Origin: Volvox africanus
Taxonomy: Eukaryota; Chlorophyta; Chlorophyceae; Chlamydomonadales; Volvocaceae
DNA length: 64,000 nt
Reading direction: 5' to 3'
NCBI GenBank assembly: GCA_030268105.1
Contig: BSDZ01000091.1
Location: forward strand, 1-64,000
In this document: piece by piece, positions 47,998-58,421 of the stretch
Position numbering within the stretch: position 1 is the first letter of the stretch
Layout of the letters: each line of letters starts with the position of its first letter
Position numbers and translations under genes: made by a program
The notes under the pieces: model-generated
What the model was told of the DNA's origin: nothing
The model's input: only the letters and a program-made list of their open reading frames with translations
Database searches by the model: none

Positions 47998-50861
47998 CTA
48001 CGCCACAAGCACGACCATCATCGCCGACATTGGGAAGGACGGAGAAAGGGAGCGCAAGCGGGAGGGAGGTTGGGCGGTAAGTATTTTGAATAGGTTGGGT
48101 CATAGACACGACGCGGATGTCTTGATACAATGTTACAATAAAGGACGTCATGGACTCGCAGGGACCAAATAGGACACCTCTCATAGCATTGAGCAAACCT
48201 ACGGTTGCAAACCTAGGGAATGTGAGCAACACTCATATATTTAAGAATGTCAGAGCAAGTAATACGGCCCATAATTTGTCGTATTGGGATCCCACGAATT
48301 CTCTGGTTGATTGGAACGTCCCTCTCCACTTTCCTGTCGACTTGTTGAGCTGGATAACGCTGTGGCGTTGACAGTGTTGTGGCTCCTGTTGCCCTGGCGG
48401 TTGTAGTTGCCATCTTGTCTGTTGCGTCTTATTTGGCCTGGAGGTTGTGGCATGCGTGGTGCGCGGCATTGTCGCGCGGTATGTCCATAATTTTCGCATA
48501 GTTGGCATTGCACTGTCCCGCCGTAGCCATAACCTGATCTGTGTTCATGTTGGCTTACTCCGTTGCGGCCATCTCTTCCATAACTCCATGCATCGCCTTG
48601 ATTGATGATTGGCATATTCCTGTATCCTCGATCAAACGTGTTGCCGCGATGGTTCCATCCGTCGTGGCTGTTGTTGGCAGCGCTCCATGTGCCTCCTCGA
48701 CTTGTGCCGGCAAATGCGACCGACTTGTGCCGGCAAATGCGACCGAATTACCTCCGTAGTCGCGTTCAATTGTGTCATGGTGATTGCGGCTAGTCTCGCT
48801 GTGATATTGTCCGGTGCTGCAATTGTCTCTTTGGCTTGTTGCACTGAAAGCAACGGAATCACCCTCTGCATCGACTCATTTCTCAAAAGCCAATAGTTGA
48901 GCGCCCACGGTATCCAAATTGTATTGGCCATTGACTGTCAGCGTGGTAACAATGACCGAGAATTTCTTCGGGAGTCCCACCAGTAGATTGTAGGTAACTT
49001 CCCGTTCGGTAACGGGGTGTCCCACTTCCACCAAGTCCGTATATAGATTGCGGACGCGAGCCACATATAAGATAAGGGCTTCATTTTGTGCCATTTTAAG
49101 GGCTGACAGTTCAGCAACAAGCTGAGATTTTCTTGCGTCACTGCTTGCCGCAAAAACAGCCGCGAGCCTCTCCCATGCTCCCTTGGCGTTGGGCGCTGCT
49201 CTGATAATTGCCAAGTGATGATCTTGGACATTTTTGACAAGGATATTTCTGACCTTGTTTGACGCGGCGATGTCCTCGTCGGTCATTGGTTCGTCTCTCA
49301 GCCATCTATCCAGGTTGTTCTCTTGTATCATAGATTGGAATCTGAATGACCACGTAGCATAATTGCTCAGACCTAATGGGTCTGATAACCTATCCTTTCC
49401 CATTGTTGCGCGTTACAGTTCCCGATGTAGGCAGGCGATTATGGTCGTTGTTGATCAGAGGCGGCGGTCGCTGTGCTCCGTATTTTGTGGACCAGTATTC
49501 GCGTCACGAGTGATTCCTCAATTCTCGCACCACGAGCAGTCGCTGATTCGGGCAATTGATTTAATTGCATTTCAGTACCTTATTGCGCTTTCTTCTGTTT
49601 AAACGAAATTAAAGCACCCTACATAATAGCACCCTCCAACTGAAATATTTAAATTCCCGTCAGAGCAGCATTCATAATGCTTCCGGCTGTGAAAGGCATA
49701 ACTGCTTGTGCATTTGCTTTTATGCTTAAATCTTTATGAACATTTCGCCTGTGCCTTTCTTATTATATTGCCTTGCAGTTGCTGAACTTATTCTGGGCGC
49801 CATTATGTGTTTTACCGAAGTTTAATCACCCACATTTTTTCTTTGTAGCTAAATACTTTTATTCCCGTCATCATTTTGGTTCCGGCTGAGAGATGCATAA
49901 CTGCATGTTGAAATTGCTTAAGCAATTTATCCTTTTGGCTCTTGAACGCTTAAAGCTTATTTTTGAACATTTTGCCATTATTTTGTGCTTTTCTTATAGC
50001 ATGGCATAGCTGTTGCTGAACTGAATGTGGGCGCTTTCTTGACTATAAACGAGAACTTGAAACACCCCACGCTGGTGCTTCTCATTCAGACAGCAATCAT
50101 TATGGTTCCGGCTATCAAATGTATAACTGCTGGTGCATTTGCTATCACTTAAATCCTGTATGTTTCTGAACAATTTGCCACTATTGAACGTTTTTTACTT
50201 ATTGCATTGCATTGTAGTACCATATATTCACATCGAGATATATTCTTATATCAAAACGAAAGTGAATTAACAAATTGTTGCTCTCCAGCTAAAAGATAAA
50301 AATGTATTACTGCTTGTGCATTTCTTCAAGCTTCATTCCTTCATGAAAAATTTGTTTAAAATTTTATTTCATGAAAGAATAAGGAATGGATTTCTAATTG
50401 CATTGCATTGCAGGTGCAAAACTAAATGTGAGCGCTTTTTGTGTTTAAATGAACTTGAATCACCCCACAAAATTTCACTTCAGCTGAAAATTTATATTCC
50501 CGTCAGAACAGCAGCAATCATCATTTGTGTGCGAACAACTGCTTGAAATGGTTAACTGCTTGTTTGTTTGCTTTATTGAATTATTTGCATCTTTTTCATG
50601 TGCTTTTCTTAGTGCATTGCATTGCAGTCAATGTGTGCGCGTTTTGTGTTAAAATGAATCACCTCACATTGTTGCTCTCCAGCTGAATATTTTCCCGTCA
50701 GAACAGCAATCATCATGGTTCCGGCTGTGAAATGCATAACTGCATATCCAAGCTCAATGCCGTTTTGTTAATGACGCCACCAGCACAACCATCCATCATT
50801 GCCGCCACCGGGAGAGGGAGGGAGGTTGGTTGGGGAGCACCGCCACCACCACTGCCACCGC
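47998..50861. repeat. unit B, full 2,864 bp (array unit 6 of 8)
   Basis: Markers CATCGAG, CGAAAGTG (type a). Unique GTTGATCAGAGG near 49450, which creates a TGATCA site in the gag leader. Confidence 0.96.
48250..49403 (-). pseudogene. gag-B copy 12
   Basis: Same lesions as the reference copy. Confidence 0.87.
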
Positions 50862-53725
50862 CTACGCCACAAGCACGACCATCATCGCCGACATTGGGAA
50901 GGACGGAGAAAGGGAGCGCAAGCGGGAGGGAGGTTGGGCGGTAAGTATTTTGAATAGGTTGGGTCATAGACACGACGCGGATGTCTTGATACAATGTTAC
51001 AATAAAGGACGTCATGGACTCGCAGGGACCAAATAGGACACCTCTCATAGCATTGAGCAAACCTACGGTTGCAAACCTAGGGAATGTGAGCAACACTCAT
51101 ATATTTAAGAATGTCAGAGCAAGTAATACGGCCCATAATTTGTCGTATTGGGATCCCACGAATTCTCTGGTTGATTGGAACGTCCCTCTCCACTTTCCTG
51201 TCGACTTGTTGAGCTGGATAACGCTGTGGCGTTGACAGTGTTGTGGCTCCTGTTGCCCTGGCGGTTGTAGTTGCCATCTTGTCTGTTGCGTCTTATTTGG
51301 CCTGGAGGTTGTGGCATGCGTGGTGCGCGGCATTGTCGCGCGGTATGTCCATAATTTTCGCATAGTTGGCATTGCACTGTCCCGCCGTAGCCATAACCTG
51401 ATCTGTGTTCATGTTGGCTTACTCCGTTGCGGCCATCTCTTCCATAACTCCATGCATCGCCTTGATTGATGATTGGCATATTCCTGTATCCTCGATCAAA
51501 CGTGTTGCCGCGATGGTTCCATCCGTCGTGGCTGTTGTTGGCAGCGCTCCATGTGCCTCCTCGACTTGTGCCGGCAAATGCGACCGACTTGTGCCGGCAA
51601 ATGCGACCGAATTACCTCCGTAGTCGCGTTCAATTGTGTCATGGTGATTGCGGCTAGTCTCGCTGTGATATTGTCCGGTGCTGCAATTGTCTCTTTGGCT
51701 TGTTGCACTGAAAGCAACGGAATCACCCTCTGCATCGACTCATTTCTCAAAAGCCAATAGTTGAGCGCCCACGGTATCCAAATTGTATTGGCCATTGACT
51801 GTCAGCGTGGTAACAATGACCGAGAATTTCTTCGGGAGTCCCACCAGTAGATTGTAGGTAACTTCCCGTTCGGTAACGGGGTGTCCCACTTCCACCAAGT
51901 CCGTATATAGATTGCGGACGCGAGCCACATATAAGATAAGGGCTTCATTTTGTGCCATTTTAAGGGCTGACAGTTCAGCAACAAGCTGAGATTTTCTTGC
52001 GTCACTGCTTGCCGCAAAAACAGCCGCGAGCCTCTCCCATGCTCCCTTGGCGTTGGGCGCTGCTCTGATAATTGCCAAGTGATGATCTTGGACATTTTTG
52101 ACAAGGATATTTCTGACCTTGTTTGACGCGGCGATGTCCTCGTCGGTCATTGGTTCGTCTCTCAGCCATCTATCCAGGTTGTTCTCTTGTATCATAGATT
52201 GGAATCTGAATGACCACGTAGCATAATTGCTCAGACCTAATGGGTCTGATAACCTATCCTTTCCCATTGTTGCGCGTTACAGTTCCCGATGTAGGCAGGC
52301 GATTATGGTCGTTGTTGACCAGAGGCGGCGGTCGCTGTGCTCCGTATTTTGTGGACCAGTATTCGCGTCACGAGTGATTCCTCAATTCTCGCACCACGAG
52401 CAGTCGCTGATTCGGGCAATTGATTTAATTGCATTTCAGTACCTTATTGCGCTTTCTTCTGTTTAAACGAAATTAAAGCACCCTACATAATAGCACCCTC
52501 CAACTGAAATATTTAAATTCCCGTCAGAGCAGCATTCATAATGCTTCCGGCTGTGAAAGGCATAACTGCTTGTGCATTTGCTTTTATGCTTAAATCTTTA
52601 TGAACATTTCGCCTGTGCCTTTCTTATTATATTGCCTTGCAGTTGCTGAACTTATTCTGGGCGCCATTATGTGTTTTACCGAAGTTTAATCACCCACATT
52701 TTTTCTTTGTAGCTAAATACTTTTATTCCCGTCATCATTTTGGTTCCGGCTGAGAGATGCATAACTGCATGTTGAAATTGCTTAAGCAATTTATCCTTTT
52801 GGCTCTTGAACGCTTAAAGCTTATTTTTGAACATTTTGCCATTATTTTGTGCTTTTCTTATAGCATGGCATAGCTGTTGCTGAACTGAATGTGGGCGCTT
52901 TCTTGACTATAAACGAGAACTTGAAACACCCCACGCTGGTGCTTCTCATTCAGACAGCAATCATTATGGTTCCGGCTATCAAATGTATAACTGCTGGTGC
53001 ATTTGCTATCACTTAAATCCTGTATGTTTCTGAACAATTTGCCACTATTGAACGTTTTTTACTTATTGCATTGCATTGTAGTACCATATATTCACATTGA
53101 GATATATTCTTATATCAAAACGAAACTGAATTAACAAATTGTTGCTCTCCAGCTAAAAGATAAAAATGTATTACTGCTTGTGCATTTCTTCAAGCTTCAT
53201 TCCTTCATGAAAAATTTGTTTAAAATTTTATTTCATGAAAGAATAAGGAATGGATTTCTAATTGCATTGCATTGCAGGTGCAAAACTAAATGTGAGCGCT
53301 TTTTGTGTTTAAATGAACTTGAATCACCCCACAAAATTTCACTTCAGCTGAAAATTTATATTCCCGTCAGAACAGCAGCAATCATCATTTGTGTGCGAAC
53401 AACTGCTTGAAATGGTTAACTGCTTGTTTGTTTGCTTTATTGAATTATTTGCATCTTTTTCATGTGCTTTTCTTAGTGCATTGCATTGCAGTCAATGTGT
53501 GCGCGTTTTGTGTTAAAATGAATCACCTCACATTGTTGCTCTCCAGCTGAATATTTTCCCGTCAGAACAGCAATCATCATGGTTCCGGCTGTGAAATGCA
53601 TAACTGCATATCCAAGCTCAATGCCGTTTTGTTAATGACGCCACCAGCACAACCATCCATCATTGCCGCCACCGGGAGAGGGAGGGAGGTTGGTTGGGGA
53701 GCACCGCCACCACCACTGCCACCGC
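50862..53725. repeat. unit B, full 2,864 bp (array unit 7 of 8)
   Basis: Markers CATTGAG, CGAAACTG (type b), identical in these to unit 5. Confidence 0.96.
51114..52267 (-). pseudogene. gag-B copy 13
   Basis: Same lesions as the reference copy. Confidence 0.87.
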
Positions 53726-56589
53726 CTACGCCACAAGCACGACCATCATCGCCGACATTGGGAAGGACGGAGAAAGGGAGCGCAAGCGGGAGGGAGGTTG
53801 GGCGGTAAGTATTTTGAATAGGTTGGGTCATAGACACGACGCGGATGTCTTGATACAATGTTACAATAAAGGACGTCATGGACTCGCAGGGACCAAATAG
53901 GACACCTCTCATAGCATTGAGCAAACCTACGGTTGCAAACCTAGGGAATGTGAGCAACACTCATATATTTAAGAATGTCAGAGCAAGTAATACGGCCCAT
54001 AATTTGTCGTATTGGGATCCCACGAATTCTCTGGTTGATTGGAACGTCCCTCTCCACTTTCCTGTCGACTTGTTGAGCTGGATAACGCTGTGGCGTTGAC
54101 AGTGTTGTGGCTCCTGTTGCCCTGGCGGTTGTAGTTGCCATCTTGTCTGTTGCGTCTTATTTGGCCTGGAGGTTGTGGCATGCGTGGTGCGCGGCATTGT
54201 CGCGCAGTATGTCCATAATTTTCGCATAGTTGGCATTGCACTGTCCCGCCATAGCCATAACCTGATCTGTGTTCATGTTGGCTTACTCCGTTGCGGCCAT
54301 CTCTTCCATAACTCCATGCATCGCCTTGATTGATGATTGGCATATTCCTGTATCCTCGATCAAACGTGTTGCCGCGATGGTTCCATCCGTCGTGGCTGTT
54401 GTTGGCAGCGCTCCATGTGCCTCCTCGACTTGTGCCGGCAAATGCGACCGACTTGTGCCGGCAAATGCGACCGAATAACCTCCGTAGTCGCGTTCAATGG
54501 TGTCATGGTGATTGCGGCTAGTCTCGCTGTGATATTGTCCGGTGCTGCAATTGTCTCTTTGGCTTGTTGCACTGAAAGCAACGGAATCACCCTCTGCATC
54601 GACTCATTTCTCAAAAGCCAATAGTTGAGCGCCCACGGTATCCAAATTGTATTGGCCATTGACTGTCAGCGTGGTAACAATGACCGAGAATTTCTTCGGG
54701 AGTCCCACCAGTAGATTGTAGGTAACTTCCCGTTCGGTAACGGGGTGTCCCACTTCCACCAAGTCCGTATATAGATTGCGGACACGAGCCACATATAAGA
54801 TAAGGGCTTCATTTTGTGCCATTTTAAGGGCTGACAGTTCAGCAACAAGCTGAGATTTTCTTGCGTCACTGCTTGCCGCAAAAACAGCCGCGAGCCTCTC
54901 CCATGCTCCCTTGGCGTTGGGCGCTGCTCTGATAATTGCCAAGTGATGATCTTGGACATTTTTGACAAGGATATTTCTGACCTTGTTTGACGCGGCGATG
55001 TCCTCGTCGGTCATTGGTTCGTCTCTCAGCCATCTATCCAGGTTGTTCTCTTGTATCATAGATTGGAATCTGAATGACCACGTAGCATAATTGCTCAGAC
55101 CTAATGGGTCTGATAACCTATCCTTTCCCATTGTTGCGCGTTACAGTTCCCGATGTAGGCAGGCGATTATGGTCGTTGTTGACCAGAGGCGGCGGTCGCT
55201 GTGCTCCGTATTTTGTGGACCAGTATTCGCGTCACGAGTGATTCCTCAATTCTCGCACCACGAGCAGTCGCTGATTCGGGCAATTGATTTAATTGCATTT
55301 CAGTACCTTATTGCGCTTTCTTCTGTTTAAACGAAATTAAAGCACCCTACATAATAGCACCCTCCAACTGAAATATTTAAATTCCCGTCAGAGCAGCATT
55401 CATAATGCTTCCGGCTGTGAAAGGCATAACTGCTTGTGCATTTGCTTTTATGCTTAAATCTTTATGAACATTTCGCCTGTGCCTTTCTTATTATATTGCC
55501 TTGCAGTTGCTGAACTTATTCTGGGCGCCATTATGTGTTTTACCGAAGTTTAATCACCCACATTTTTTCTTTGTAGCTAAATACTTTTATTCCCGTCATC
55601 ATTTTGGTTCCGGCTGAGAGATGCATAACTGCATGTTGAAATTGCTTAAGCAATTTACCCTTTTGGCTCTTGAACGCTTAAAGCTTATTTTTGAACATTT
55701 TGCCATTATTTTGTGCTTTTCTTATAGCATGGCATAGCTGTTGCTGAACTGAATGTGGGCGCTTTCTTGACTATAAACGAGAACTTGAAACACCCCACGC
55801 TGGTGCTTCTCATTCAGACAGCAATCATTATGGTTCCGGCTATCAAATGTATAACTGCTGGTGCATTTGCTATCACTTAAATCCTGTATGTTTCTGAACA
55901 ATTTGCCACTATTGAACGTTTTTTACTTATTGCATTGCATTGTAGTACCATATATTCACATCGAGATATATTCTTATATCAAAACGAAAGTGAATTAACA
56001 AATTGTTGCTCTCCAGCTAAAAGATAAAAATGTATTACTACTTGTGCATTTCTTCAAGCTTCATTCCTTCATGAAAAATTTGTTTAAAATTTTATTTCAT
56101 GAAAGAATAAGGAATGGATTTCTAATTGCATTGCATTGCAGGTGCAAAACTAAATGTGAGCGCTTTTTGTGTTTAAATGAACTTGAATCACCCCACAAAA
56201 TTTCACTTCAGCTGAAAATTTATATTCCCGTCAGAACAGCAGCAATCATCATTTGTGTGCGAACAACTGCTTGAAATGGTTAACTGCTTGTTTGTTTGCT
56301 TTATTGAATTATTTGCATCTTTTTCATGTGCTTTTCTTAGTGCATTGCATTGCAGTCAATGTGTGCGCGTTTTGTGTTAAAATGAATCACCTCACATTGT
56401 TGCTCTCCAGCTGAATATTTTCCCGTCAGAACAGCAATCATCATGGTTCCGGCTGTGGAATGCATAACTGCATATCCAAGCTCAATGCCGTTTTGTTAAT
56501 GACGCCACCAGCACAACCATCCATCATTGCCGCCACCGGGAGAGGGAGGGAGGTTGGTTGGGGAGCACCGCCACCACCACTGCCACCGC
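53726..56589. repeat. unit B, full 2,864 bp (array unit 8 of 8), mosaic
   Basis: Gag region has the GCGCAGTATG / GCCATAGCC / GAATAACC / CAATGGTG set seen at 27719. Gag N-terminus has GACACGAG as in array units 1-2. Subrepeats have CAATTTACCC with CATCGAG. Unique TATTACTACTTG near 56037 and CTGTGGAATGC near 56453. Confidence 0.96.
53978..55131 (-). pseudogene. gag-B copy 14
   Basis: Same lesions as the reference. The GACACGAG variant is synonymous in Gag (Arg codon CGC to CGT). Confidence 0.87.
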
Positions 56590-58074
56590 CTACGCCACAA
56601 GCACGACCATCATCGCCGACATTGGGAAGGACGGAGAAAGGGAGCGCAAGCGGGAGGGAGGTTGGGCGGTAAGTATTTTGAATAGGTTGGGTCATAGACA
56701 CGACGCGGATGTCTTGATACAATGTTACAATAAAGGACGTCATGGACTCGCAGGGACCAAATAGGACACCTCTCATAGCATTGAGCAAACCTACGGTTGC
56801 AAACCTAGGGAATGTGAGCAACACTCATATATTTAAGAATGTCAGAGCAAGTAATACGGCCCATAATTTGTCGTATTGGGATCCCACGAATTCTCTGGTT
56901 GATTGGAACGTCCCTCTCCACTTTCCTGTCGACTTGTTGAGCTGGATAACGCTGTGGCGTTGACAGTGTTGTGGCTCCTGTTGCCCTGGCGGTTGTAGTT
57001 GCCATCTTGTCTGTTGCGTCTTATTTGGCCTGGAGGTTGTGGCATGCGTGGTGCGCGGCATTGTCGCGCGGTATGTCCATAATTTTCGCATAGTTGGCAT
57101 TGCACTGTCCCGCCGTAGCCATAACCTGATCTGTGTTCATGTTGGCTTACTCCGTTGCGGCCATCTCTTCCATAACTCCATGCATCGCCTTGATTGATGA
57201 TTGGCATATTCCTGTATCCTCGATCAAACGTGTTGCCGCGATGGTTCCATCCGTCGTGGCTGTTGTTGGCAGCGCTCCATGTGCCTCCTCGACTTGTGCC
57301 GGCAAATGCGACCGACTTGTGCCGGCAAATGCGACCGAATTACCTCCGTAGTCGCGTTCAATGGTGTCATGGTGATTGCGGCTAGTCTCGCTGTGATATT
57401 GTCCGGTGCTGCAATTGTCTCTTTGGCTTGTTGCACTGAAAGCAACGGAATCACCCTCTGCATCGACTCATTTCTCAAAAGCCAATAGTTGAGCGCCCAC
57501 GGTATCCAAATTGTATTGGCCATTGACTGTCAGCGTGGTAACAATGACCGAGAATTTCTTCGGGAGTCCCACCAGTAGATTGTAGGTAACTTCCCGTTCG
57601 GTAACGGGGTGTCCCACTTCCACCAAGTCCGTATATAGATTGCGGACACGAGCCACATATAAGATAAGGGCTTCATTTTGTGCCATTTTAAGGGCTGACA
57701 GTTCAGCAACAAGCTGAGATTTTCTTGCGTCACTGCTTGCCGCAAAAACAGCCGCGAGCCTCTCCCATGCTCCCTTGGCGTTGGGCGCTGCTCTGATAAT
57801 TGCCAAGTGATGATCTTGGACATTTTTGACAAGGATATTTCTGACCTTGTTTGACGCGGCGATGTCCTCGTCGGTCATTGGTTCGTCTCTCAGCCATCTA
57901 TCCAGGTTGTTCTCTTGTATCATAGATTGGAATCTGAATGACCACGTAGCATAATTGCTCAGACCTAATGGGTCTGATAACCTATCCTTTCCCATTGTTG
58001 CGCGTTACAGTTCCCGATGTAGGCAGGCGATTATGGTCGTTGTTGACCAGAGGCGGCGGTCGCTGTGCTCCGTA
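56590..58074. repeat. unit B, partial, ending at CCGTA next to the complete retrotransposon
   Basis: First ~1,485 bp of a unit, ending CTCCGTA (58068-58074) in the gag leader. In intact units the next bases are TTTTGTGG, which are not found after the element. Confidence 0.95.
56842..57995 (-). pseudogene. gag-B copy 15
   Basis: Same lesions as the reference. CAATGGTG and GACACGAG variants. Confidence 0.87.
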
Positions 58075-58113
58075 TGTTAAGTCTTGGACGGTGCAAACAT
58101 TGGTTGCCACAAC

Positions 58114-58179
58114 CTTGGAACTGCCCTAGAGAAGGAGCTCGGAGCTGTCCTAGAGAAGGAGCTTGGAACTGTCCTAGAG
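58114..58179 (+). repeat. 24-bp tandem repeat in LTR U3 (about 2.7 copies)
   Basis: Three successive versions of CTTGGAACTGTCCTAGAGAAGGAG, the middle one reading CTCGGAGCTG. Short U3 tandem repeats often act as enhancers in LTR elements. That function is inferred here. Confidence 0.8.
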
Positions 58180-58247
58180 TTAAGTGGAGCCATCCGAGAG
58201 GACAACCAGGCGGAACCCTTGGAATAGCTAACAGCAGGCAATAATAG

Positions 58248-58255
58248 TATTTAAG
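58248..58255 (+). promoter_or_regulatory. TATA-like box of the family-A LTR promoter
   Basis: TATTTAAG, the only TATA-like sequence at a plausible place in the LTR (about 175 bp in, 120 bp before its end). It is conserved in all canonical family-A LTRs here and lies upstream of the expected transcription start for element RNA. Confidence 0.5.
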
Positions 58256-58377
58256 GGTGCATAAACTCTGCAATAGTCACCCAACAGCTAGCAATCGTCT
58301 AGTGTCTTATACATCTGACCTCCTCTGACCTCTGTAATACTTCATAGCAGCTTTATACTTCCTTTATCTCCTTAACA

Positions 58378-58390
58378 GGTTATGAGCCCC
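58378..58390 (+). promoter_or_regulatory. primer-binding site, internal tRNA-Met type
   Basis: GGTTATGAGCCCC directly after the LTR. Its complement GGGGCTCATAACC has the CTCATAA anticodon loop (CAU) of a methionine tRNA with flanking stem bases. It does not begin with the TGG that pairs with a tRNA 3' CCA. Drosophila copia is known to prime from an internal half-tRNA of initiator tRNA-Met, and the same mode is inferred here. Confidence 0.7.
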
Positions 58391-58421
58391 GCCTGGGCGC
58401 TCTGAGAGAACCAAGAACAAC

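Larger units (their letters stand above)
58075..58377 (+). repeat. 5' LTR of the complete family-A element
   Basis: 303 bp, TGTTAAG to CTTAACA with 7-bp terminal inverted repeats inside TG...CA ends. Contains the U3 24-bp repeats (58114-58179) and a TATA-like box (58248-58255). Confidence 0.95.

Noticed and set aside
33678..56589. CRISPR array or bacterial tandem gene cluster
   Set aside because: The repeats are 2.86 kb, without short direct repeats and spacers, and the genes are copia-type retroelement gag.
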